From contig JABTUW010000003.1 of NCBI GenBank assembly GCA_015075185.1, positions 62,001-126,000 of the forward strand: DNA of 64,000 nt, given 5' to 3'. Shown in pieces: positions 25,874 through 34,537 of the stretch; the first letter of the stretch is position 1; each line of letters starts with the position of its first letter. The DNA comes from Anaerolineales bacterium. GTDB lineage: Bacteria > Chloroflexota > Anaerolineae > 4572-78 > J111. The notes below the pieces were generated by a model. The model was not told where the DNA came from and made no database searches. It saw only the letters and a list, made by a program, of their open reading frames with translations. The translations under genes and the position numbers were made by a program.

Positions 25874-27334
25874 TTATCTAATCACCACCGGTAAATAGAC
25901 CGGCGTGCTGCGCTCGATGCTGCCAACATCGCAGGCCACGCCCAGGGGACGTGGATAGCCGCGCTGGTCAATAGCCGGGCAATCAAGACCATAATCAATG
26001 GCCGGACTGGAAGCAGCCGGAATGTAGCCACGAGGCGTGGGGCTTAACCAGACTCCCAATTGGGGGTCTGTACCCAATAAATCACCTACAGAGCTGGGAT
26101 TGGGCACACAACTATTGTCGCTAATAATGTTGCGCCCCAGCGACGTGAGCGACGGACCGTCGCAATTCAGGCTGGGGCTGCTGCCGTTGGTATCACGGCT
26201 GCCGGCCAGGATGCTGTTTTTCAGCGTCATCGTCGGTGCTGCCTGGTCGCGCCAGATAGCTCCACCCGTATCGGCGCGGTTCTCGTTGAAAGTACTGTTA
26301 AGAATGGCGAGGTCAAAGATGGCAAAGATGCCGCCCCCCTTCAGGGCACGGTTGCCGGAAAAGGTACTGTTGGTGATTTGTGTCTTACTGGCGGCAAAAA
26401 TGCCCCCGCCCTGGTTGCTGATGAAGCTGCTGCGCACGGCCGTTCTCTCCAGCGTCAATTGCCCGTTGACGGTGTAGACGCCGCCGCCATTAACCGACTG
26501 ATTGCTCACCAGATAGCTGTCATAAAGGGCTACCACGCCGGCGTTGTTGAAAATGCCGCCGCCGTTGCCGCCGGCAATGTTGCTGCCCAGGGTGGTGCGA
26601 TTGACGGTCAGCGTGCCCCGATTATGGATAGCGCCGCCATCGCCGGTTGAGTGATTGCTGCTCATAGAACCGCCGTTAAGCGTCACGGTAGACGACTGCG
26701 CATTGGCAACGGCTCCGCCCCGGTTGGCGTAATTATCGTAAAAGTTAGTATTGTTAATGGTAACACTGCCGCCGTTATTGTAAATGCCACCGCCATCCAT
26801 GCCGGCAACGTTGCTGTCCAGGGTGCTGTCGTTAAGAATCAGCGTACCCAAGTTATAAATAGCACCGCCGTGGTTGCTGGCATTGCTGCTGCTAATAGAA
26901 GTGCGGTTAAGTGTTACCGTAGACGGCGCCTCAACATAAATGGCCCCACCACTCCCAGCGCTGCCATCTATCAATTCGATGTCGTTGAGTGTCAGATTGC
27001 CGGCGGCCATCACGTAGAAGATCTGGCGCAGATCTTCACCGCTGAGGGTGATAAGGCCGTTTCCATTCACCGTTGCCTGCTGGTTAACTATGGTGGTATT
27101 GACGGTAATAACCACCGGATTGGGACCACAGTTGAAGTCAACGACGCCGCCGGCCGCCACGGCATTGGAAAAGGCATTCACCGCCGCGTTCGTCTGGCAA
27201 CTGGCGGCCGTGCCGCTGCCAATCGTCGCCTGGGCGGCGACTGGATCAGCCGCCGCGCGGCTGCGCCCGGCGCTCCAGCCAAAGAGTCCCAGAACAAAGA
27301 GCATTATGAGTAAGAACAAAAATTTCTTATGCAC
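25874..27334 (-). CDS. Exported right-handed beta-helix protein (choice-of-anchor Q type)
   Basis: The 486-aa protein has a signal peptide (KKFLFLLIMLFVLGLFGW) with cleavage near ARAAADP-like residues. A long run of parallel beta-helix turns follows, with repeated SxNxAxxxGGGIYN-like units. The C-terminal tail ends VYLPVVIR. The start is GTG with GGAGG 8 nt upstream. It is probably surface-attached or secreted; polysaccharide binding or cleavage is possible, but no catalytic motif was identified. It is the third of three exported-protein genes in a row. Confidence 0.82.
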   Translation of the reverse strand: MHKKFLFLLIMLFVLGLFGWSAGRSRAAADPVAAQATIGSGTAASCQTNAAVNAFSNAVAAGGVVDFNCGPNPVVITVNTTIVNQQATVNGNGLITLSGEDLRQIFYVMAAGNLTLNDIELIDGSAGSGGAIYVEAPSTVTLNRTSISSSNASNHGGAIYNLGTLILNDSTLDSNVAGMDGGGIYNNGGSVTINNTNFYDNYANRGGAVANAQSSTVTLNGGSMSSNHSTGDGGAIHNRGTLTVNRTTLGSNIAGGNGGGIFNNAGVVALYDSYLVSNQSVNGGGVYTVNGQLTLERTAVRSSFISNQGGGIFAASKTQITNSTFSGNRALKGGGIFAIFDLAILNSTFNENRADTGGAIWRDQAAPTMTLKNSILAGSRDTNGSSPSLNCDGPSLTSLGRNIISDNSCVPNPSSVGDLLGTDPQLGVWLSPTPRGYIPAASSPAIDYGLDCPAIDQRGYPRPLGVACDVGSIERSTPVYLPVVIR

Positions 27335-27398
27335 AATAGAAACCTCCTTCGAAAACAGTAGACAGTAGACGGTAGACAGGGATAATAGATCTTTGTAA

Positions 27399-28745
27399 TT
27401 ATTTCAGAAGAATGGGAAGATAAACATGTTGTGTTTGCGGCGCAGGTACGCTGGTCTCAGACTCAAATGCGCCGATGTCGCAGCGGGGGCCGTTCGCCCC
27501 ATCACCATCCACAGACCGGGCGTAGCCGCGCTGGTCGGTAATCAAGCCGTTACCGGCGTTGTCCGTACAGCCTGCCGGATTGCCCGCATCGAGAGCCGGA
27601 CTGTCCGGACTGAGAGCGTGGGTCAAGGTGGGGCCGCCGTTATCGGCCAGAGGGCCAAGTTGGGGGAACTGGCCGGTCAGGTTGCCGGTCGTATCTCCAG
27701 TGATGACGCAGCCAGCGGTAGTCCCTACCAGATTATACCCGGCAGAGGTAAGGATACCCTTGCAATCGTCGTTGATGGGGTCAAACAATACACCGGTCTT
27801 TTGATTGTCTGCGATAAGGGTGTTACGGGCGTTGACGGTACTGTTAAGCCCAATTTTAAGCCCCCCACCGTCCCAGGCGAGATTATTAGTTACCATTTCC
27901 AAACGGTTAGCGGTCAGGGTAACGTTAAATAGATTCAAGACGCCTGCGCCACGGTTGTTGATGCCGCCGCCGTTTTCCCTGGCCCGGTTGCCGCTAACGG
28001 TGCTGTTGATCAGCGTCGCCGTGGCCAGAGGGCCATTGTCGAGGCCGCCGCCTATCCGGTTTTCATTCCCACTGACCGTACTTTCTACCAAGGTTAATTG
28101 CCCCTCGTTGTAAAGGCCGCCGCCGAAGCCATAGGTGGGGGGATTGCCGATGTTGCTCATAATCAGGCTCTGGCTAATGACCAGGGTTCCCTGGTTGGCG
28201 ATGCCGCCGCCGTTGTTGTTGACTGTGTTGCTGATGACCCGGCTCAGGGTCAGGGTCAGGCTGCCCGCATTAAAAATACCGCCGCCACTAAATACGGAAG
28301 AAAACCCCCGCCGGATGCTAACGCCGGAAATGTGGGCTGTGACCCCGGTGGTAATCTCAATAACCCGATCCCGAGTCACGCTGCCATTGCCATCAATGAT
28401 CGTACTGGCCGCGCCTGCGCCCTGTAGAGTCAGGTTATCTGTGATGTCCAGGTCTCCAAAAAAGGCGACGTTATCTTTGTCTCCTGGCCGACTCAAAGTA
28501 TAGGTTCCGGCCTGCAGGACAATCAAATCTGTTCCCGGCGCGGTATTAGCCGCTCGGATGGCCTCGCGCAGCGAGCAATCAGTGGGCAGACAGCTATCCG
28601 GCTCAGGATCATCGGTGCGGGTGACGGTGTAGATGGTGAAGGCCCGCGCCGGGGTGATGGGGAAGATCAGCCCAGCCAGTCCGCCGGCAACGATAATCGC
28701 CAGAATAAGGCTGAAGAATAAAAAGGACGATGGTTTAGCAAGCAT
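27399..28745 (-). CDS. Exported CSLREA-domain beta-helix protein
   Basis: The 448-aa protein has a signal anchor (SSFLFFSLILAIIVAGGLAG), then a CSLREA domain (TDCSLREAIRAANTAPG). Beta-helix repeats rich in GGGIxNxGxLTL follow, with a C-terminal tail ending HVYLPILLK. The start at 28745 has AGGAG about 8 nt upstream; 24 further upstream codons are open but look non-coding. It resembles its neighbour at 25874 and both are likely surface proteins. Function is unknown. Confidence 0.83.
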   Translation of the reverse strand: MLAKPSSFLFFSLILAIIVAGGLAGLIFPITPARAFTIYTVTRTDDPEPDSCLPTDCSLREAIRAANTAPGTDLIVLQAGTYTLSRPGDKDNVAFFGDLDITDNLTLQGAGAASTIIDGNGSVTRDRVIEITTGVTAHISGVSIRRGFSSVFSGGGIFNAGSLTLTLSRVISNTVNNNGGGIANQGTLVISQSLIMSNIGNPPTYGFGGGLYNEGQLTLVESTVSGNENRIGGGLDNGPLATATLINSTVSGNRARENGGGINNRGAGVLNLFNVTLTANRLEMVTNNLAWDGGGLKIGLNSTVNARNTLIADNQKTGVLFDPINDDCKGILTSAGYNLVGTTAGCVITGDTTGNLTGQFPQLGPLADNGGPTLTHALSPDSPALDAGNPAGCTDNAGNGLITDQRGYARSVDGDGANGPRCDIGAFESETSVPAPQTQHVYLPILLK

Positions 28746-28868
28746 CCAAGTTCTCCTTTTGGCCGTCTGTTTTTGACCCGATCCCGCTACACCTGCCGGT
28801 GTCCAGGGTAACCTCACCCCTGTCCCTTGCTGTCACTTATAGGTTGACTCATCCCTGCCCAGCACCGG

Positions 28869-29630
28869 TTATTCCTTGCCATACACGGCGGCAGGAGAGG
28901 TAACGCCTGGGTCGCCCATCGGGAACTCGATGCTGAAACTGGCTTCGCCGTCGGAGGGGTGCTCTGTTGCCATTGTTTGGAGGGAAGTTCCACTCGAGGC
29001 TTCGACGCTGGCCAGGTCAATGTAGAAATTGGTGATTCGCGAGCTGTCGGTTGTACCACGGAAGTAAAGGCGCAGGGGCTGGCCGGGGTTGGGAATCTGG
29101 TTGTAGGTGTAAGTCATCCTCACCCAGGCGCAGTTGCACTTGGTAGTGTTGTCGGCCACCTTCACCTCCGGGTTGGTTATGCTGCCAACCGGCTGCAAGC
29201 TGGCATAGAGTTTGTCGTAAGCAAACGAGGTAATTTCCTGGGTGGTCAATCTTAAATGGACCACAATGGTGAGCGATTTGCAGCCGCTGGACACAGTAAA
29301 AGGTTGGGAAGTGAGCCGGTCGTCGGCGTTGTTGTAGCCGCCAAACCAGGCCACTTTGGCTCCATCGAGGGCGTTGGCATAGGGATCAATGATGGTGTAG
29401 GAACCAGCCAACTGAGTCCAATAAGGCGAGCCGGTTTCAAAGCTGCCATCCTGAAGCAGGTTGCCGACCTGGCAGGTCCCTCCGCCACCGCCGCCCCCGC
29501 CACTGCTGCCACTTTTTATCACCACGGGCAGGAAAATCGTATCGGCGTAGGCCAGGTTCACAAGACTGCCTATCAGGATAAATAACAAGCAGATCCCTCC
29601 GCAGCAGCGAATAAAAAGTTTAGCTAACAT
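28869..29630 (-). CDS. Exported protein with Gly-rich linker and jelly-roll-like domain
   Basis: The 253-aa protein has a signal peptide (about 1-29), directly followed by the motif IFLPVVIKSG, a run of eight glycines, and a beta-rich domain starting NLLQDGSFETGSPYWTQL. That opening is typical of carbohydrate-binding-like jelly rolls. The start is supported by AGGAG. It is the first of three exported proteins on the minus strand. No enzyme motif is seen. Confidence 0.78.
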   Translation of the reverse strand: MLAKLFIRCCGGICLLFILIGSLVNLAYADTIFLPVVIKSGSSGGGGGGGGTCQVGNLLQDGSFETGSPYWTQLAGSYTIIDPYANALDGAKVAWFGGYNNADDRLTSQPFTVSSGCKSLTIVVHLRLTTQEITSFAYDKLYASLQPVGSITNPEVKVADNTTKCNCAWVRMTYTYNQIPNPGQPLRLYFRGTTDSSRITNFYIDLASVEASSGTSLQTMATEHPSDGEASFSIEFPMGDPGVTSPAAVYGKE

Positions 29631-29700
29631 TATCGGTCTCCTTTAGCTGAGTGTAATTTGAATTAAAAACTAGACATTGACATTTCTTACCAAACAGAAC

Positions 29701-30063
29701 CTATTTATGGACCTCCTGGTTCATCCGGCGCAGCCGGTCGGCCATGACCCGCATAACTTGGATGGCAAAATAAGGGGTGTGATGGACGTGGACCTTGAAA
29801 CGGGTCTGGTTGAGCGGGACTGCCCGGCAGTCTGTCCGGGCAATGGCCGTAGTACTGCGGCCGGTTGGGTCAAGCAGGGCCATCTCGCCCAAGATACCGC
29901 CGGGGCTGACAGTTTCCAGCAGGTGCTCATTCGACCAAAGTTCCACTTCACCCTCCTGGATCACGTACATAACTTCGCCCGGCTCGCCCTCCCGGAAGAT
30001 GACCTCACCCGCGGCAAATATTTCACCGTGCGGTTCATGTTGGAACATATTGACAGTCGCCAT
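29701..30063 (-). CDS. Cyclic nucleotide-binding (cNMP/CRP-type) single-domain protein
   Basis: The 120-aa protein consists almost wholly of a cNMP-binding beta-roll: FAAGEVIFREGEPGEVMYVIQEGEVEL, split across two strands, then GGILGEMALLDPTGRSTTAIA as the phosphate-binding cassette. It has no DNA-binding helix-turn-helix. The usual Arg of the RTA(T/V) cassette appears in GRSTTAIA. It may signal to partners without acting on DNA. GGGAG precedes the ATG. Confidence 0.85.
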   Translation of the reverse strand: MATVNMFQHEPHGEIFAAGEVIFREGEPGEVMYVIQEGEVELWSNEHLLETVSPGGILGEMALLDPTGRSTTAIARTDCRAVPLNQTRFKVHVHHTPYFAIQVMRVMADRLRRMNQEVHK

Positions 30064-30270
30064 TTTTGGTCTCCCTGGTTATGGCCTTATTGGCAAGAAT
30101 TTGTCTAAGAAAGCTTTGGAATAATTTCTATGAGGTAATTGGTCTTCCGCAAAGGGAAGGTAATATACTGCTGGGGACGATCATAACCGATTAACGTGTA
30201 GAGATCGTAAATTTTAGCGTAAAGAAATCATAAATTGGCAGCAGGATTTGAATATTCAGCCGGAAAAACA
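30064..30270. other. Gap without a recognisable gene
   Basis: These 207 bases lie between the cNMP gene and the decayed insertion sequence. No open frame or clear regulatory motif was found. Confidence 0.4.
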
Positions 30271-30311
30271 AAAACCGCCTGGAGTTTGGCCTTTTGGCAG
30301 GGGTATTGAAA

Positions 30312-30368
30312 AGAAGCCTCTTGGGTAAAGTTATGGTTACGAGACCAAACAAAACCCAGGAGGCTTCT
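30312..30368 (+). repeat. Hairpin in the IS leader
   Basis: AGAAGCCTC-TTGGGT (30312) faces ACCCA-GGAGGCTTCT (to 30368), ending 3 bases before the transposase ATG at 30372. It would hide the GGAGG ribosome site, a common way to limit transposase translation from outside transcripts. Confidence 0.6.
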
Positions 30369-30371
30369 GTC

Positions 30372-31789
30372 ATGAAGGATAACACAAACGGGAGTGAAAT
30401 ACCAACGCTGCTGCAAACGTTAATCCAGTTACTGAGGTGCATCGAGCGGCGTTCAAGCAAGCGCGACCGTACTGGCGAGGGGTGGGCTTAGTCTTGGCCG
30501 AACTGTTCAATTTTGACGGCATACGATCGCCCAGGCGATCTTGAGCTTAGGGAAACGGCGGGGATTGGAGGGGTGGTATCGCTTGTTTAGTCGGGAGCGA
30601 TTTGACGAGGAGCAGCTCAACGGCATCTTGTTCAGAGAAACGCTGGAGGCAGTAGCCGTGACAGAGCCGTATGGGGTCGGGCTGGATGGGACACAAATCA
30701 GCCGGAGCAGTTTGAAGATGCCAGGGACGAGTTGGCTGAAATCAGCCCGTTCGCCAGCCTTCCGACCAGGGATAGAACGGTTTCAACGCTTTTGACCGGG
30801 GCTTGGCTCACTCCGCTGGAAAACGGCTATAGTCGGGCTATTCCGCTCCGTTTTATTCCAGCCTTTCCGCCTAAAGCCGTCGCCAGCCAGGAGCCAGCCC
30901 GACGAGAATGGGAGGCCGGACTGGTCTATCTGAAGTGGGTGCGGGGCAACTGGATCAGGCGGGACGAAAAGAACAAAACATCCTGGCCTTGGCCGATGGC
31001 GCATTCGATGTCCTGAACTGTGGCGGGGCTGCCGGAAGGAGTGACTTTGCTCACCCGGACGGCCCGCAATCGGTGTTTGTATTGGTTGCCGCAACCCCAT
31101 TCTGGGTCCGGGGCGTCCGGCCAGTTATGGGCAGAAGGCCCCACCCGGCCGAGTGGTTACACGCCGGTTTGCGCAACTGGCCCAAACGACAAGTGCTGGT
31201 TCGAGGCAAACAAATCCAGATGCGTTATCAATGCTTAGGTCCTTTGTCCGCGACGGCTTACCTGAACGACCCTTATTCCTGTTGGTCGTCAAGGGCATGC
31301 ATCGTCTGGTCGGTAAAAGAAGCGGCACTCCAAACACCGTGAACCCTCCTTCTATCTGATTTCGGCGTCCAACAGGGCGACACCTGGCAATTGCCTTATC
31401 CGATTGAAACGATCTTGGCCTGGTTATGGCAGCGCTGGGAGTTAGAAGTCGCTCACCGAGAAATGAAAAGCGGGCTGGGTGTGGGGAAAAGCAGTGTTGG
31501 AATAAACGCGCCGCCGTGGTTTCGGTCCAATGGAGTGTCTGGGTCTATGCCATCCTGGTTTTGGCGGGCTATCGCACCTGGGGCTTATGTGGCGGACCGC
31601 CCGCCCCGGCCCCTGGTGGTCAGGGAGCCAAACGCTGGTCTTTCAACACCCTCTGGCGCAGTTACCGGGCCGCTCTTTGGGGCACCCCCGAATTTCGACC
31701 CCTTTGGCTCGGAACCGGGGACAACTGGTGGAAAAAAGAAACCTGGCTGGCCGCTCTCACCAACTCCGTCGCCGCTTCCGTCCGCATCT
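30372..31789 (+). pseudogene. IS4-like DDE transposase, multiply frameshifted
   Basis: Recognisable pieces appear in different frames: MKDNTNGSEIPTLLQTL at the start, GVGLDGTQISRSS and MPGTSWLKSARSPAF, then PLRFIPAFPPKAVASQEPA, LALADGAFDVL, and WLWQRWELEVAHREMKSGLG. The last resembles the C-terminal catalytic-glutamate region of IS4-type transposases. At least three frame changes and several stops separate them, so no active enzyme can be made. Confidence 0.75.
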
Positions 31790-31910
31790 GAACAAAAAAG
31801 GGCGCTTTTGGCACCCTTTTCGTTATTTTTATCCCTTCTGTCTTTGCTCAAAGAGCCAAACTCCAGGCGTTTTGGGGTAAAAAAACTTTTTTGGCGGATC
31901 ACCGTAGCGA

Positions 31911-32054
31911 TTAGTGCTGGGAAAGCCTGGAGCCGGTGGACTCAAACTCCATCCCGTAGTCAGTGCGCAGCTTATCTCTTTTGGCCTGGCTAAGTGCTTC
32001 CCGGATGCGTCGCCGCATCTCGTCTAGCCATTCGTTGTTTATGTAAGCTTTCAT
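31911..32054 (-). CDS. Small protein, possibly truncated by the neighbouring IS
   Basis: The 47-aa frame starts MKAYINNEWLDEMRRRIREA, a charged amphipathic helix, and ends 38 bases from the right end of the decayed IS. It lies just downstream of the comM fragment on the same strand. The ribosome site is weak (GAGATGAC). The C-terminal part lacks helical character and may be out of the original frame. No family is recognised. Confidence 0.35.
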   Translation of the reverse strand: MKAYINNEWLDEMRRRIREALSQAKRDKLRTDYGMEFESTGSRLSQH

Positions 32055-32069
32055 TTTGTCATCTCTAAA

Positions 32070-32945
32070 TCACATTCGCAACCGGGGCCGGTACTGGATC
32101 GCCTCAGCCACATGCACTGTTTGAATCTGCTCTGACCCGGCCAAATCGGCAATTGTGCGGGCTAATTTCAAAATTCGATGATAAGCGCGGGCACTCAACT
32201 GCATCTGCTGCATGGCCGCTTTGAGCAGGTTGGTGCTGGTCTCGTCAATTGGGCAGAATTTGCGGATTTCTGCCGGCCCCATATCGGCGTTGGTTTGGAG
32301 GGTGGTATCTTTAAACCGCTCCCGCTGGATGGCCCTGGCGCGCTCCACTCGCTCGCGCACCTTGGCGCTGGGTTCGCCGGTGCGCTGGCTGCTGAGTTTT
32401 TCAAAGGGGACACGCGGCACTTCGACGTGAATATCTATCCGGTCCATTAACGGGCCGGATATTTTCTTTTGGTAGGCTTTGACCATAGCAATGGAGCAGG
32501 TACATTCCTTGACCGAGTCGCCAAAATAGCCGCAGGGACAGGGGTTCATACTCGCTATCAAAGTAAAATTGGCCGGGTAGGTCAGCGAGCCAGCCGAGCG
32601 GCTGATGGCGACAATTTTATCCTCAAGCGGCTGGCGCAGCATCTCCAGCATCCGGTTGCCGAATTCCGGCAACTCATCCAGAAAGAGCACGCCCCGGTGA
32701 GCCAGGCTGATTTCGCCGGGTTTAGGCCAACGGCCCCCACCCACCAGTCCGGCATAACTGACCGTATGGTGCGGCGCGCGGAAGGGGCGGTGGCGCACCA
32801 GCGGTTCATCGGGCGAGAGCGCGTCGGCGACGGAGTAGATGCGGGTCACATCCAGGGCTTCTTCAATCGTCAATTTCGGCAGAATGCCGGGCATGGAACG
32901 GGCGATGAGGGTTTTGCCGGCGCCGGGAGGGCCGCTCATCAGCAT
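32070..32945 (-). pseudogene. comM: ComM (YifB)/Mg-chelatase-like ATPase, 5' end removed by element insertion
   Basis: About 291 residues of the C-terminal two-thirds remain: Walker A GPPGAGKTLIARSMPGILP (right at the new N-terminus), FRAPHHTVSYAGLVGGG, Walker B GVLFLDELPEF, SMNPCPCGYFGD, GPLMDRIDIHVEVPRVPF and the C-terminal SARAYHRILKLARTIADLAG. The usual N-terminal domain of about 200 residues (Lon-like fold) is missing. Its place is taken by the serine-recombinase gene. ComM is a branch-migration helicase for natural transformation and is a known target for islands. The fragment may still be translated but should not be functional. Confidence 0.88.
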
Positions 32946-34537
32946 GTTGGGGACAATAACACCTTGTCACCCCCTTCAATCCACCTGCGTCCATCCGTCC
33001 CTATCATAACTCTCATCCGCAAAACTTCAAAAACTTGGCGCTTTACCTGATCTGTAACGATCTCTTGATTGTCTAGAATACGGGAGACTCTGGCAAAAAA
33101 CTCTTGAGCATCCCCTAAAGATAAAGGTAGTAGATCAGCCTGTAACTCTGTCTCAAGATTAACAATTTCCGCCGACAAAACTTTTTGCTCTGTATCTATC
33201 CGGCCCTTTTGCTCCATAAAATCGCCTTTACTCATCCCTAGGTCAGGATCGGTATATGCCTCAATCAACTTTTGCTTTTGCCGGGCGAGACGTTCAAATC
33301 GGTGGCGCATACTTTCCAGTACGCTGCGCTTTCGCTCGTGCTTTTGCGCTTCCTCGGCCAACATCTCTTCATAGGCTTTTAATACATTCTTGGGATCACG
33401 TAAAAGCCCCTCAATTTTCTCCCAAACACTCCCTTCCAATTCGGCGGCGTTGATGTGCTTATTTTGGCAATGTCCTTCCTTCGCTCGATGACGATAAGAC
33501 AGATACTCCCCTTTTCGCGTGGCTTGGGGTGAATAAGCCTTTTCACAGTCAGCACAAAAGACCATACCGCTGAGCAGGTAAAACCGGGTCGGCTGTTTCC
33601 GGCGATATTCCCGGTTAAAGTCCATCATTTCTTGGGCCTGGAAAAATAAGACCTCATCTACAATCGGAGGGACATTGATCTTTATCCACTCTTGCCTATC
33701 ACGCTGGATTAACTTTTTCCCATTGCGCTTAAACTTGTTGTAAAAGACATGGCCTACGTAAGCGGTATCACGCAGAAGTTTTTGTATGGATGATTTCCCC
33801 CATTTCTCTCTGGTGGGTGGTTTTATTGACTCCTCGTTCAAAGCTTTGGCGATCTTCCGAATCGAGAAACCCTCTATCACATACATTTGAAAAATGCGTT
33901 CAACAATTCTCGCCTCGGAGTGAACAACCGCCAACCCTCCAAAAGCTCGGCGATCTACCTCATAGCCGTAAGGCGCTCGCCCCGCAACAAACTTGCCTCC
34001 CCCTGCTTTTGCCAATTTGCCCCGGTTGCATCGCTCGACTCGTTTGGCGTTTTCCCACTTGGCAAAAGTAGCGTCCATATCCTTACGAACCTCGCCCTCC
34101 GGCGACTCGTCATATCCCCCGGTCACATATTCAATCCGTGCGCCCCGTGCAATAATTTCACGTTCTAGGGTTTGTCGGATATAGGGATCACGAGCCAGGC
34201 GATCAAGAGAGTAGACCATCAGAACATCAAACCCGTAGCTGTCCAAGAATTTTATTGCTGCATCCAAGGCCGGCCTGGAAAGTTCGCGTGATGAGTAATC
34301 GTCCACGTAGGCAGCCAGCCCTCCACTAGCAACATCTAGGCCATTGGTTGGATTTACAAACCTATCCCCCACAATTGCCAGTCCCCGGCTTTCAGCATGG
34401 CGCACACAGGCAGCTAATTGAGTTGGTATACTGTAATTGTCGCGTTGCAAATCCGTACTAACACGAGCGTAAAGAACGGCCCGCTCCAACACCGTGAAAG
34501 TTGGTAGAGTTGTTTTTGATTCGTTTTCAGTAGTCAT
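32939..34537 (-). CDS. Large serine recombinase (integrase of the comM element)
   Basis: The 532-aa protein has a resolvase domain with catalytic Ser27 (YARVSTDLQRDNYS), MVYSLDRLARD, a recombinase domain (PYGYEVDRR; SIRKIAKALNEE) and a zinc ribbon (CADCEKAY ... GHCQNK, about 333-369). A long coiled coil (about 395-470) follows. Its last codons and stop (SPTC-TGA) lie in sequence shared with comM, so the gene reads through the attachment junction. The ATG overlaps the FtsK-like gene's stop. It catalyses integration and excision; excision usually needs a directionality factor, not identified here. Confidence 0.92.
   Translation of the reverse strand: MTTENESKTTLPTFTVLERAVLYARVSTDLQRDNYSIPTQLAACVRHAESRGLAIVGDRFVNPTNGLDVASGGLAAYVDDYSSRELSRPALDAAIKFLDSYGFDVLMVYSLDRLARDPYIRQTLEREIIARGARIEYVTGGYDESPEGEVRKDMDATFAKWENAKRVERCNRGKLAKAGGGKFVAGRAPYGYEVDRRAFGGLAVVHSEARIVERIFQMYVIEGFSIRKIAKALNEESIKPPTREKWGKSSIQKLLRDTAYVGHVFYNKFKRNGKKLIQRDRQEWIKINVPPIVDEVLFFQAQEMMDFNREYRRKQPTRFYLLSGMVFCADCEKAYSPQATRKGEYLSYRHRAKEGHCQNKHINAAELEGSVWEKIEGLLRDPKNVLKAYEEMLAEEAQKHERKRSVLESMRHRFERLARQKQKLIEAYTDPDLGMSKGDFMEQKGRIDTEQKVLSAEIVNLETELQADLLPLSLGDAQEFFARVSRILDNQEIVTDQVKRQVFEVLRMRVMIGTDGRRWIEGGDKVLLSPTC
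32943..32951. other. Probable attachment-site junction in comM
   Basis: The comM coding sense (AAC-ATG-CTG-ATG-AGC) is intact up to the Asn codon at 32948-32946; upstream of it the sequence is recombinase coding. Crossover therefore lies near CCCCAACATG on the minus strand. The partner junction with the comM 5' part is not in the window, so the core cannot be fixed exactly. Confidence 0.6.

Larger units (their letters stand above)
30271..31873 (+). mobile_element. Decayed insertion sequence with 19-bp inverted repeats
   Basis: The left end AAAACCGCCTGGAGTTTGGC (30271-30290) is the near-exact reverse complement of GCCAAACTCCAGGCGTTTT (31855-31873), with one base missing. Inside are a hairpin leader, a heavily frameshifted transposase, and a terminator hairpin (AAAAAGGG/CCCTTTT near 31794-31820). 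At about 1.6 kb it fits an IS4-like DDE element. No target duplication could be made out. Confidence 0.8.

Noticed and set aside
26651..28427. Long plus-strand frames opposite the beta-helix genes
   Set aside because: They mirror the repetitive GGG/AAT codons of the real genes and lack starts with ribosome sites.
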